From Alviniconcha marisindica (taxonomy: Eukaryota; Mollusca; Gastropoda; Provannidae): a DNA stretch of 64,000 bases. The translations under genes and the position numbers were made by a program. The notes under the pieces were generated by a model. It saw only the letters and a list, made by a program, of their open reading frames with translations. It made no database searches and was not told the origin of the DNA. Location: positions 655,001 through 719,000 of the forward strand of contig JABMCL010000882.1 of NCBI GenBank assembly GCA_018857735.1, read 5' to 3'. This document shows, piece after piece, positions 1 through 10,522 of the stretch; within the stretch, counting starts at the first letter, position 1; each line of letters begins with the position of its first letter.

Positions 1-185
1 GTTGCATGACACTCACTCACTAACTCACTCACTCACCCCGTGCTTCGCACGGAACTGGTTTTTGACTGAACCTAAACTAGAATCCTTGTCAAATAAAGGT
101 TTCGAGGTCGCTCACTTACTCACACTCAGTCACTCGCTCGCTCACCCGCTCGCTCGCTCGCTCACCCACCCCCTCACTCACTCAC
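1..185. repeat. TCAC-rich simple repeat in an intron
   Basis: Imperfect runs of the tetramer CACT/TCAC, with CGCT variants, fill most of this stretch. It lies immediately downstream (minus strand) of the acyltransferase 5' splice site at 185/184. It is therefore intronic, and its first intron bases (GTGAGTGAGTGAG) are themselves part of the repeat. No coding signal is seen. Confidence 0.75.
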
Positions 186-509
186 CCGTGCTTCAGCGCC
201 ATTTTGACGAAGCCCTTGCGGTCCTTGAGTTTGAGGACGGAGCCGCCTGGCCGGGCCACCAGCACCTCGGGCGCTCCCCCCACCACTATGCCCAGCGCCT
301 GGCCGCCCTCCGGGTGCGACCGCAGGTGCCACTCCACGCTCTCCTTGGCCACGTCCACCGCCCCTGCAACGCGCCAAGGTCACGGTCAAGGTCACGGTCA
401 AGGTCACGGTCAAGGTCAGCGCCATCCCGTTGACAGCGGAGGCGTCGAAGGCGTGGGTTGGTTTTTTTTGTTTTTTCTTTCTTTTGTTTTCTTTTCTTTT
501 TCTCTCTCT

Positions 510-606
<97 letters not shown>

Positions 607-3600
607 CTTGTGTGTGTGTGTGTGTTGTGTGTGTGTGTGTGACCAAGCGACTCGCCAAATAAAATCACATGCTCTCGCGAAACAAGGTACTTGTACTGAT
701 GAACACTGACAACAAGCTGATCATACCACGAAAGTGACTCACCACAACACATTATGTACTCTCTGAAGATGATGATGATGATCGTGATCGCTTTTGTACG
801 GCGCTATTCTTCGCTCTCGAGCAGACTCACTAGATTGTGTGCTTGCACTGGACACTGACAATGTGCGCCAACCATACCAACCAAGAGACTCACCAGACAG
901 CATCATGTACTCCCGGAAGATGTGCTACTTGAACTGGACACTGACAATATACTAACGATACCAACCAAGAGACTCACCAAACAGCATCATGTACTCCCGG
1001 AAGATGGGCTACTTGAACTGGACACTGACAATATACTAACCATACCAACCAAGAGACTCACCAAACAGCATCATGTACTCCCGGAAGATGGGCTACTTGA
1101 ACTGGACACTGACAATATACTAACAATACCAACCAAGAGACTCACCAGACAGCATCATGTACTCCCGGAAGATGGGCTACTTGAACTGGACACTGACAAT
1201 ATACTAACCATACCAACCAAGCGACTCACCAAACAGCATCATGTACTCCCGGAAGATGGGCTACTTGAACTGGACACTGACAATATACTGTACCATACCA
1301 ACCAAGAGACTCACCAGACAGCATCATGTACTCCCGGAAGATGGGCTACTTGAACTGGACACTGACAATATACTAACCATACCAACCAAGAGACTCACCA
1401 AACAGCATCATGTACTCCCGGAAGATGGGCTACTTGAACTGGACACTGACAATATACTAACCATACCAACCAAGAGACTCACCAAACAGCATCATGTACT
1501 CCCGGAAGATGGGCTACTTGAACTGGACACTGACAATATACTAACCATACCAACCAAGAGACTCACCAGACAGCATCATGTACTCCCGGAAGATGGGCTA
1601 CTTGAACTGGACACTGACAATATACTAACCATACCAACCAAGAGACTCACCAGACAGCATCATGTACTCCCGGAAGATGTGCTACTTGAACTGGACACTG
1701 ACAATATACTAACCATACCAACCAAGAGACTCACCAAACAGCATCATGTACTCCCGGAAGATGGGCTACTTGAACTGGACACTGACAATATACTAACCAT
1801 ACCAACCAAGAGACTCACCAAACAGCATCATGTACTCCCGGAAGATGGGCTACTTGAACTGGACACTGACAATATACTAACGATACCAACCAAGAGACTC
1901 AACAAACAGCATCATGTACTCCCGGAAGATGGGCTACTTGAACTGGACACTGACAATATACTAACGATACCAACCAAGAGACTCACCAGACAGCATCATG
2001 TACTCCCGGAAGATGGGCTACTTGAACTGGACACTGACAATATACTAACGATACCAACCAAGAGACTCACCAGACAGCATCATGTACTCCCGGAAGATGG
2101 GCTACTTGAACTGGACACTGACAATATACTAACGATACCAACCAAGAGACTCACCAGACAGCATCATGTACTCCCGGAAGATGGGCTACTTGAACTGGAC
2201 ACTGACAATATACTAACCATACCAACCAAGAGACTCACCAGACAGCATCATGTACTCCCGGAAGATGTGCTACTTGAACTGGACACTGACAATATACTAA
2301 CCATACCAACCAAGAGACTCACCAGACAACATCATGTACTCCCGGAAGATGGGCTACTTGAACTGGACACTGACATTATACTAACCATACCAACCAAGCG
2401 ACTCACCAGACAGCACCATGTACTCCCGGAAGATGGGCTACTTGAACTGGACACTGACAATATACTAATGATACCAACCAAGAGACTCACCAAACAGCAT
2501 CATGTACTCCCGGAAGATGGGCTACTTGAACTGGACACTGACAATATACTAACCATACCAACCAAGAGACTCACCAGACAGCATCATGTACTCCCGGAAG
2601 ATGGGCTACTTGAACTGGACACTGACAATATACTAACAATACCAACCAAGAGACTCACCAGACAGCATCATGTACTCCCGGAAGATGGGCTACTTGAACT
2701 GGACACTGACAATATACTAACCATACCAACCAAGAGACTCACCAGACAGCATCATGTACTCCCGGAAGATGGGCTACTTGAACTGGACACTGACAATATA
2801 CTGACCATACCAACCAAGCGACTCACCAGACAGCATCATGTACTCCCGGAAGATGGGCTACTTGAACTGGACACTGACAATATACTAACGATACCAACCA
2901 AGAGACTCACCAGACAGCATCATGTACTCCCGGAAGATGTGCTACTTGAACTGGACACTGACAATATACTAACGATACCAACCAAGAGACTCACCAGACA
3001 GCATCATGTACTCCCGGAAGATGGGCTACTTGAACTGGACACTGACAATATACTAACCATACCAACCAAGAGACTCACCAGACAGCATCATGTACTCCCG
3101 GAAGATGGGCTACTTGAACTGGACACTGACAATATACTAACCATACCAACCAAGAGACTCACCAAACAGCATCATGTACTCCCGGAAGATGGGCTACTTG
3201 AACTGGACACTGACAATATACTAATGATACCAACCAAGAGACTCACCAAACAGCATCATGTACTCCCGGAAGATGGGCTACTTGAACTGGACACTGACAA
3301 TATACTGATGGCACCATATTACCAAGCGACTCACCAGACAGCATCATGTACTCCCGGAAGATGGGGTACTTGAACTGGACACTGACAATATACTGACGGC
3401 ACCATACCAACCAAGCGACTCACCAGACAGCATCATGTACTCCCGGAAGATGGGGTACTTGTACTGGATGCTGAGGGTCATCAGGTGCGGCTCCAACCCG
3501 GGGAACCTTTCGGAGAATCCCGAGGCCTCTGTGGAGAAGTTGAGGAAGGGAGCGAAGCACATGATGCCGTGTGGGTGACATGGGAAGATGTAGTTCCGGC

Positions 3601-3979
3601 TGGGGTCAAGGTCGCTGGTCTTGATGAGGTGGATGGGGAAGTAGTCGCGGTAGTAGTTCCAGATCCCCCATCTCCTCACGGAGTCCCTTTTCCGCCCGCC
3701 CTGGCACGGAGTTCGTACGTCACGTGTTAAGTCAAGTCGGTGGCCAAAGGCTATGTGTGATCCACTTTCTTTCAAGCACGGTCATACGACTGTAACATGT
3801 ACGGCAAGTTGTTATGGGAACAGGCAGACCTTGAAGTTACTGTCCAGCGGCTAATCGTGTGGGTTTCCAACCTGGCCGATTCTCATCTGATTCTGAACGG
3901 CATGCTAGGTGTATTTCTGACTCAAAGCGAGCAACAACAACAACAACAAAACGCATTTGACAGAACACACACACACACA

Positions 3980-4023
<44 letters not shown>

Positions 4024-4092
4024 ACACACACCACACACACAACACACACACACACACACACAACCACACACACACACACACACACCACACAA

Positions 4093-4187
<95 letters not shown>

Positions 4188-4206
4188 CGCACGCAAGCAC
4201 ACACAC

Positions 4207-4246
<40 letters not shown>

Positions 4247-4261
4247 CTGTCACTCTGTCTC

Positions 4262-4354
<93 letters not shown>

Positions 4355-4367
4355 ACGCACACACACA

Positions 4368-4411
<44 letters not shown>

Positions 4412-4773
4412 CACGCACACGCACGCATGCACGCACGCACGCACGCACACGCACACACACACACACACACTGACGTGGATCTTGCGGTCGTAGTAATATA
4501 AGGTGCCGTAAACACACACACACACACACCTCCCCCCCCCCCCCCCCACACACACACACTGACACACACCTGCAGGTGCGTCTTGCGGTCGTAGTAGTAC
4601 CAGGCGAGGTAGAGCGCGGTGATGCACCAGAAGCGGGTGAAGAGCAGGTAGAGGAGAACCAAGACGCAGGTCCAGCCGCCGAAGATGAAGAGCATGGAGA
4701 AGTGCCAGACCCCCACCAGCTGCTTCACCGCGATGGCGTAGTCCACCATCAGCTGCTTCGACAGCGCGCGCAT
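186..4773 (-). CDS. DGAT2/MOGAT-family acyl-CoA acyltransferase, 5' part (C-terminus off the window)
   Basis: Three exons join in phase: 4773-4570 (68 codons), 3700-3424 (ends after one base of a codon) and 363-186. The family esterifies mono- or diacylglycerol with acyl-CoA at the ER membrane. The first exon gives two hydrophobic segments ending in YYYDRK. The second carries a GGRKRD start, [18 protein letters not shown] and the hallmark HPHG box followed by NFSTEA. The third carries GIVVGGAPE and [12 protein letters not shown]. All three match the family in order and spacing. The HPHG histidine is the catalytic signature. The DPSRNYI and FPGLEPHLM segments look closer to MOGAT2 than to DGAT2 proper, so the substrate is unsettled. 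An acceptor-like CCAACCCAG directly precedes the ATG at 4773, so an upstream exon may exist. About half the protein lies left of position 1. The intron 364-3423 is almost entirely a tandem array of its own 5' splice site. Confidence 0.93.
374..418 (+). promoter_or_regulatory. Four 12-bp-spaced AAGGTCA half-sites (possible nuclear receptor sites)
   Basis: The 12-bp unit TCAAGGTCACGG occurs four times in register (the first copy is CCAAGGTCA) just upstream, on the minus strand, of the acceptor at 364. TCAAGGTCA is the consensus monomer site of ERR and NR5A-type nuclear receptors. It may equally be a neutral minisatellite. Function is not shown by the sequence. Confidence 0.3.
510..645. repeat. 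(GT)n microsatellite
   Basis: A nearly pure GT run (about 90 bp) continues as interrupted GT to 645. A T/C-rich tract (460-510) precedes it. It lies in the acyltransferase intron. Confidence 0.95.
646..860 (-). repeat. Diverged copies of the exon-edge repeat plus a dispersed fragment
   Basis: Read on the minus strand this stretch encodes [11 protein letters not shown] and, further on, GESLSWY and GESLG. These are decayed versions of the acyltransferase exon end [11 protein letters not shown] with its donor region. They show that the array continues to its left in degenerate form. Within it, 765-832 matches a dispersed fragment (GCGCTATTC then CTCTCGAGCAGACTCACT) also found at 15133-15240 and, diverged, near 39095-39200. 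Confidence 0.6.
841..3423 (-). repeat. 84-bp tandem array carrying about 30 copies of an exon 3' end and its 5' splice site
   Basis: The unit is 84 bp, with CATCATGTACTCCCGG recurring from 901 to 3431. On the minus strand each unit contains the last ~37 bp of acyltransferase exon 3424-3700 (ending GAGTACATGATGCTGTCTG), then the intron start GTGAGT, then about 40 bp of intron. Nearly every copy keeps an intact donor, CTGTCTG or CTGTTTG followed by GTGAGT; the copy near 1899 has lost it (TTGAGT). Copies nearest the true exon keep the exonic TAC codon, while most distal ones have TAG. Because 84 is divisible by three the plus strand shows a long open frame, which is an artefact. Confidence 0.95.
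3949..4470. repeat. Compound CA / CTGT / CT / CGCA microsatellite
   Basis: In order it holds (CAA)n at 3931-3948, a long CA tract with CCACA interruptions to about 4200, (CTGT)9 at 4206-4245, a CT tract, a second CA tract, and a CGCA/CA block to 4470. The alternating purine-pyrimidine CG/CA block can form Z-DNA. It lies in the first acyltransferase intron visible here. Confidence 0.95.
4471..4562 (-). repeat. Decayed duplicate of the 3' edge of acyltransferase exon 4570-4773
   Basis: On the minus strand 4510-4471 reads TACTACGACCGCAAGA followed by CCACGTCAG and then GT repeats. The real exon ends TACTACGACCGCAAGA, CGCACCTGCAG, then GTGTGT. The copy has lost the CTGCAG/GTGTGT donor and runs into the microsatellite. 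A CA tract with a poly-C run separates copy and exon. Confidence 0.7.
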
Positions 4774-4814
4774 CTGGGTTGGAAAAGAGGCCAGGAGGTT
4801 GTAGGCTATGGGCC

Positions 4815-4950
4815 ATGGAGTGGGCAGCCTTAACGCTCTCTGGCTATACACATAGAGTGGGCAGTCTTTCCGCTCTGTGGCTATACCCACAGAGATGGCA
4901 GTCTTTCCGCTCTGTCGGTGGCTATACCCATAGAGTTGGCAGTCTTTGCA
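4815..4950. repeat. Three-copy tandem repeat, about 45 bp
   Basis: The unit GGCAGTCTTTCCGCTCTGT followed by GGCTATACCCATAGAG is repeated three times with small changes. It sits about 40 bp upstream (minus-strand sense) of the acceptor at 4774. A GAAGAAG tract follows at 4950-4975. Confidence 0.85.
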
Positions 4951-5130
4951 AAAGAAGAAGGAGAAGAAGAAAAGAGTCAAACGAGAAAGCGTGAAACAAC
5001 TCAATACAGCACCGCTAAACTCAGTCAGCCAAAGAATGAGTGAACAACTGCTGGTGAGGTTGACAAACCAGAGTAAGTAAGTAAGTTGGTGTCATGTTTA
5101 CGCCCAGTCAACCAGGGCGATAGACAAAAC

Positions 5131-5262
5131 AGAATAGCTCTAGAGAAATGTGCTCACCTATACGACGACACATCATTTTAATTATGTTAAATTAAATGTT
5201 ATCAATTGCTGTTTCAGGTGTGTCGTCGTATAGGCGAGTACATTCCTCTAGAGCCGTTCTAT
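5131..5262. repeat. Imperfect inverted repeat with ~45-bp arms
   Basis: The left arm (5131-5174) contains CTCTAGAG, then CCTATACGACGACACA. The right arm (5214-5260) contains the reverse complement, TGTGTCGTCGTATAGG and CTCTAGAG, with a few mismatches. The AT-rich loop is about 40 bp. Just to its left (5076-5122) lies a copy of a dispersed motif containing ACGCCCAGTCAACCAG. It may be a fold-back element or a MITE. Confidence 0.75.
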
Positions 5263-6146
5263 TCAGTCAGCCAAAGGCCAAGCATGGCAGCGCCCACGCA
5301 TCAACACACAGCACGTGAAAAAGTTCTGCTACGATCTGATGCCATACCAACGCTGAATTCGACGGCACACAGGTCGCCTTTACCAAAGATTATGCATACC
5401 AGATACGTTTTACAATCTTTGCTTTTACAGCCGAGACAAATACGAAACAGAACGGAATCAATCTTGCGGAACCAACACACAAGGGAGTTAATTAGCGCTC
5501 GAAAGACGTCACACTGTGACAAGCACAACAACAAGGACCCCAGTCGCCTACACGGTAACTCAGTCTTACGTACCTGGCATGCGTGTCAATACAAGGTACA
5601 TAACTCCACCGGAGTTGAACCTCAGAGCTGAGGATGTACCTCTGGTGGAGACGAATAATTCAGGTTGCTGCAAGCCGGCTTTGTCACCGCAAGAAAAGAA
5701 AGAAAGAAAAAGAAGAAGAAAAAAAAGAAGAAAAAAAAAGAAGAAGAAGAAGAAGAAAAGGCAGTTTCAGATCGCTGTAACTAGTTGCTATTGTTGCTAC
5801 AAAATTGCCTCCCCTCCCACGCCCAACCCCCCCTTTATGCGTTAACAAACGGTGAAGCTGCCGAAGATCTGGGTTGCAGAACTTGCAAATGTGCACCTGG
5901 CTGTCGATGTTGAACGTGGAGGGCGAGGTCTAGAAATAAAAAATCGGTCACTATTGTGACATCTCAACTGTAGTCTCGGCACCACGACTGGCTGTACTGA
6001 CCCAGAAACTCAACAGATAGTGAAGCCATGCCGTGTCCTGTTGGGATTAATTAGGTAACTAACAGCTAGCATGGTCATGTCGCTCAAACTGGCAACTTGC
6101 ATGTAGTGACCCACAGGAAACAAATCGGGACACGCCTCTCTCTCTT
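5263..6146. other. Intergenic, no gene recognised
   Basis: It contains a dispersed motif at 5473-5515 (CAACACACAAGGGAGTTAAT and following), also present near 18748 and, inverted, near 7590. A purine tract of AAG/AAAG repeats lies at 5690-5762. Open frames here show no recognisable protein. Confidence 0.5.
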
Positions 6147-6158
6147 ACACACACACAG

Positions 6159-6230
<72 letters not shown>

Positions 6231-6472
6231 ACACAGACATACACTGTGACACGCATGCAGCGCACACACACGCACGCGCGCATGCACCCACACCCGCGCG
6301 CACACACGCATACACTGTGACGTGACACGCACGCACGCACACACGCACACGCACGCACGCACGCACGCAAGTGCGCGCGCACACACACACACACACACAC
6401 GCGCGGACACACATACACTGTGATACGCACGCACGCACACACACACACACGCACGCACGCACACACGCACGC

Positions 6473-6531
<59 letters not shown>
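6147..6531. repeat. CA / CGCA microsatellite with interspersed ACACTGTGA
   Basis: Long CA tracts alternate with CGCA blocks. The short phrase ATACACTGTGA recurs three times (near 6239, 6311 and 6413), so the block appears to have grown by duplication of larger units as well as by slippage. Confidence 0.9.
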
Positions 6532-6532
<1 letters not shown>

Positions 6533-6904
6533 CCACCACCAAGAACAAACTGGCAAGCACAACAAATTGTACATCCGCAACACATGATGACAAAAACTAC
6601 AACCGCATTTTTTCCCCGTTTCGTTTTTGTTGTTGTTTGTTTGTTTGTTTACAAACACTAAAATGTTTAGGTTGTACCTTTGGTGGAGTTGTGTACCTTG
6701 CATTTACTCGCTATGTACCTAACTGATTTTACTCGTATGCCGGGTGGGAGTTTACCGTTGGGGATTTGGAATTGGATACTACAGCTGATGTAGTATCTAT
6801 TCGGCTCTTTGTTGTTGTGTTCATTTGATGTATTTCCAAAGCTGATTAACTCGCTTGTTTCTTGATTTTACAAACATGATGTGAGTAAGAAAATGCTGCC
6901 CATA

Positions 6905-7580
6905 GCCAATCAACCAACCATTCAAATGACCGACACAGATATCAACTAGTTATCCAAATGACTGGCACAGCTACCAACTAGCCACCCAAAATGACTAGAA
7001 TAGCCACCAACTAGCTACCCAAAATGACTGGCATAGCCACCAACTAGCCACCGAAAATGACTGGCACAGCTACCAACTAGCCACCCAGATGACTGGCATA
7101 GCTACCAACAAGCCACCCAGATGACTGGCATAGCCACCAACTAGCTACTCAGATGACTGGCATAGCTACCAACTAGCCACCCAGATGACTGGCACAGCTA
7201 CCAACTAGCCACCCAGATGACTGGCATAGCTACCAACCAGCCACCCAGATGACTGGCACAGCTACCAATTAACCACCCAGATGACTGGCATAGCTACCAA
7301 CTAGCCACCCAGATGACTGGCATAGCCACCAACTAGCCACCCAAAATGACTGGCATAGCTACCAACTGGCCACCCAAGTGACCAACACATCTACTAGCCA
7401 CCAAAGTGACCGACACACCTATTTACAACCACCCAAGTGACCGACACATCTATCTACTAGCCACCCAAGTGACAGACACATCTATCTACTAGCCACCCAA
7501 GTGACAGACACATCTATCTACTAGCCACCCAAGTGACAGACACATCTATCAACTAGCCACCCAAATGACTTGCATTGTTG
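6905..7580. repeat. Tandem array, about 32 bp unit, roughly 20 copies
   Basis: The unit is CCACCCAGATGACTGGCATA followed by GCTACCAACTAG. Variants change GGCATA to GGCACA or GACACA; after 7380 the unit becomes CCACCCAAGTGACAGACACA followed by TCTATCTACTAG. Unit type is ordered along the array, indicating local spread. Confidence 0.9.
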
Positions 7581-7627
7581 GCTGTTCCGATAGCGCGCCT
7601 TTCGAGTGCTAATTAACTCCCTTTGTT

Positions 7628-7945
7628 TTTTAGTTCCAGACTTCCAGTTCAAGTTTAGTTTTGCTTTACGTCCACAGAGACTGTTTGTTGGTTCCAGACT
7701 TCAAGTTCAAGTTTAGTTTTGCTTTACGTCCACAGAGACTGTTTGTTGGTTCCAGACTTCCAGTTCAAGTTTAGTTTTGCTTTACGTCCACAGAGACTGT
7801 TTGTTGGTTCCAGACTTCCAGTTCAAGTTTAGTTTTGCTTTACGTCCACAGAGACTGTTTGTTGGTTCCAGACTTCCAGTTCAAGTTTAGTTTTGCTTTA
7901 CGTCCACAGAGACTGTTTGTTGGTTCCAGACTTCAAGTTCAATGT
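7628..7945. repeat. Tandem array, 58-bp unit, about 5.5 copies
   Basis: The unit contains GACTGTTTGTTGGTTCCAGA, CAGTTCAAGTTTAG and TTTTGCTTTACGTCCACAGA. Copies are nearly identical, so the array is recent. TTACGTCCACAGA matches the inverted conserved tail of the SINE-like elements elsewhere in the window, so the array may have grown from a SINE tail. Confidence 0.9.
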
Positions 7946-8607
7946 CGCTTGACATCCACACCGAGAGACCGTACAAACTACTGGATTTTGTGGACGGCCA
8001 CCTGGACTTTCACACAGCTTCTGAACTCTGCGAGGTCGCAGCCGACTAGATTTCTTTACTATTATGAATTAACCCACTCGTACTTGATTTATCGCTTGTA
8101 TTATAAAACATCTTTACCTATAGTAAGGCATGCTTTAAATTTGGTCTTATTCAGTGACAACCCACTTGAGCAAAGTGGACAAACGAAGACGAAAAAGCGC
8201 GCCTAAATCAAGTATTTTTTTCCCCGAAAAATAAAAACTAACGTAAAATCTTAAACGGAGAACAGTCAAACGGCTAAAAACGATGAAAAATGAGGTGAGA
8301 AGCGAAATAACTTCTCTTATTGGGTTGAGCTATGTTGAGGAAAACAACATCGTTTACAACTACAAGTTGTCAGTTCTGGGGACAAAAATCTTAGTGAATG
8401 AAAAGGTTACTGCTTCTAATTCATAATCACCCTTTGTCAGTCTCACCAACCTCGTACGCAGCCGGTGTTTAAAACCGAAGCCGCCAAACGTTGCGCGAAA
8501 CTCCCAAGATCAGTAGGCTTTCACCAGAAGCGTACACGGTAGAGCCGGAGCAGCGCCACAAGTCCGGCAAACAGCTATCGTACCAGGCACTGATTAAGCC
8601 AAGAGTT
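7946..8607. other. Intergenic, no gene recognised
   Basis: This is AT-rich sequence with one partial SINE-like stretch at 7990-8045 (GGACGGCCACCT and following). No coding similarity is seen. Confidence 0.4.
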
Positions 8608-8792
8608 GATGATGATGATGAAGTGTTGCTTAATGTGCTCAGATGTCAGTTGACATATTAGGGACAAGTTGTGACCAATGCCGAAGCACGGTTCAATAAT
8701 TCTTTACGTCCACGGAAACCAGAAGGCTCGTTAGGACGGACAGATCAGGACGGCCACCTCGACTCTCACACAGCTCCTGAACTATGCCAAGA
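8608..8792 (-). mobile_element. Dimeric-tail SINE-like element, copy 1
   Basis: Minus-oriented copy of a ~170-bp dispersed element: it begins AGTTCAGGAGCTGTGTGAGA, carries two successive GTCC...GGAC hairpin tails, and ends in a CATCATCAT tail. It is flanked by GCCAAGAGTT on both sides, a probable 10-bp target site duplication. The central part is close to the copies at 9634, 19562, 22035 and 54417. Confidence 0.8.
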
Positions 8793-9494
8793 GTTAGAAA
8801 CAAGCACCGTTAAAATAGCCTACACCTCGGTCTGCACGGATGCACCGCTGGCCAGTCGAGCCAGGATCACAGCTGCTCGGCCCGCAGCGTGAACGGTGAA
8901 GGTCGAATGCACTCATGCATCACGCGTGCATGTGGCTGTGGTTGCGTGCCTCGCGAAACTGCTGCGCTAGTGGTGTGTACCCACTGAGCTAGAAAGATTT
9001 TCTTTCTAGCTCAGTGTGTGTGTGTACCGCTCAGAATCACACCGTGAAGGAGAGGTCAGGGGGCACAGGCTCATGAACGTTGTTATCTTTTCCAGTCCTG
9101 AATGAATCTTAAATCTCCCACCACTTCCCGCCGCACATGCGCGCGCGCACGCGCACACACACACACACGCACACACACACACACACACACATTTTGCTGA
9201 TTCCCGCAAGAAAGTCAGTTGGGTTTGAGGGAAAACACGTGCCGTTCCCCTCTTTACCACAGACTGACCGGAGGTGTGTAGTGACCATTGCTGTGTACCA
9301 CTGACCTGAGACCTATTGAACTCGACGTGACCCTGCCCTACACACGGGATTCAAGTTCGGGTCATTTCCGTTTACGCCTGACCACGCGATAAAAACTACA
9401 GATTGTCATTTTGGGGACTTGAAATAGTTTTGTTGTTGTTGTTTGTTTGTGGTTGTTGTTTGTTTCTTGTTGCTGTTGTTTCGTTTCTTTCTTC
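8793..9494. other. Intergenic with CA microsatellite
   Basis: A CG/CA run lies at 9134-9190. A palindrome-like AGCTAGAAAGATTTTCTTTC block occurs at 8989-9008. TTTG/GTTT simple repeats run at 9428-9480. No gene is recognised. Confidence 0.45.
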
Positions 9495-9930
9495 TTTTTT
9501 CTTTTCTCTCCTTTCTCTTCAAAAGTTGTCGTCTGTGGACACTGTTTTGTGACTTTGTCTCTCACAATTAAAACATTAAAATGGCTCTCATCGCTGCCCA
9601 TCTTAACGCAGGAGTCATTCTGGTGGTAGGTAGGTAGTGTTGCTTAATGTCCTCAGATGTCAGTTGACATATTAGGGACAAGTTGTGACCAATGCCGAAG
9701 CATGGTTCAATATAGCTTTACGTCCACGGAAACCAGAAGGCTCGTTAGGACGGACAGCTCAGGACGGCCACCTCGACTCTCACACAGCTCCTGAACTATG
9801 GTTCTGGTGGTGACAGAGTAGCGATAGGTATATTACCTCCCTCTTCCCCCACCTCCTCCCCTCCCCTCCCCTCCCTCTCCCCGTACCTAATAAGCCTTGT
9901 CGTTTCTGTGGACGTTAAGGGTTAACTCCC
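9495..9930 (+). mobile_element. SINE body (second family) split by a nested insertion
   Basis: CTCTCCTTTCTCTTCAAAAG starts a body that includes GGCTCTCATCGCTGCCCATC and ends with CCTAATAAGCC and TTTCTGTGGACGTTAAG. The same body with its tRNA-like head is present inverted at 15840-16160. The copy is interrupted at about 9630-9800 by the dimeric-tail element. Confidence 0.7.
9630..9800 (-). mobile_element. Dimeric-tail SINE-like element, copy 2, nested
   Basis: A minus-oriented full copy sits inside another SINE. TTCTGGTGG occurs on both sides of it, fitting a target site duplication of about 9-10 bp. The TACCTACC tail (GGTAGGTAG on the plus strand) is intact. Confidence 0.85.
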
Positions 9931-10350
9931 TTTTTTTTTTTTACTGACTCATCCATGAGGCTTGGGAGCTGGACAAATGGTCTCTTTAGCCAAACTCCAA
10001 GCACTGGTTTACAACATCCTTCCTTCCTTCTCTGAAGGAAAGTGCCGGAAAGCGATACTCCGGAGTGTGCTCTTTAGCAAAATTTGAGATTAGGGGCTAT
10101 CCGACTTTTCTTTTCTTTTTTCCTTTTTTTTTTTTCTTTTTTTTTTTTCTTTCTTTTTTTCATCATACATAATGATGGGCCCAAATCTTCAAGCTCTGGC
10201 CCTGTTAATCATATTATGCCAGAAAGACAAGTGTATTCCCAATTTTTTTCAGTGCTGCAGGTGGTTTGCCGAGAAATTAATGTTAACACCACTGAGCTAT
10301 CTTTCTAGCTGAGTGGTCAACGGCACACTCTGGGTCAAAGTGACTTATTC
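9931..10350. other. Intergenic with a palindromic dispersed motif and T-rich tract
   Basis: 9985-10070 carries CCAAACTCCAAGCACTGGTT then ACAACATCCTTCCTT and GAAGGAAAGTGCCGG, a partly self-complementary block also found near 12010-12060, 17400-17490 and 36990-37020. A poly-pyrimidine T tract spans 10107-10160. Confidence 0.5.
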
Positions 10351-10509
10351 ATAGTTCGGGAGCTGTGTGAGAGTCGAGGTGGCCGTCCTGGGCTGTGCGT
10401 CCTGACGAGCCTTCTGGTTTCCGTGGACGTAACGGCATTGGTCTCAGCTTGTCCCTAATAATTTATGTCAACTGACTTCTGAGGACATTAAGCAACACTA
10501 CCTACCTAC
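10351..10509 (+). mobile_element. Dimeric-tail SINE-like element, copy 3
   Basis: A plus-oriented copy ends in ACTACCTACCTAC. AGTGACTTA is found just before and just after it, a probable target site duplication. Confidence 0.8.
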
Positions 10510-10522
10510 AGTGACTTATGGG

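Noticed and set aside
1241..3373. A 710-codon plus-strand open frame with 28-residue repeats
   Set aside because: It is produced by the 84-bp period being a multiple of three. The array is antisense to the acyltransferase exon edge, and there is no independent start, splice or codon signature.
841..3423. CRISPR-like array
   Set aside because: Repeats are directly adjacent without unique spacers, the organism is eukaryotic and no cas genes exist. The same applies to the 38- and 46-bp arrays.
3797..4501. Long His-Thr and Cys-Val open frames
   Set aside because: These are translations of CA/GT microsatellites; the same occurs at 6147-6531, 11487-11725, 29050-29330 and 48388-48480.
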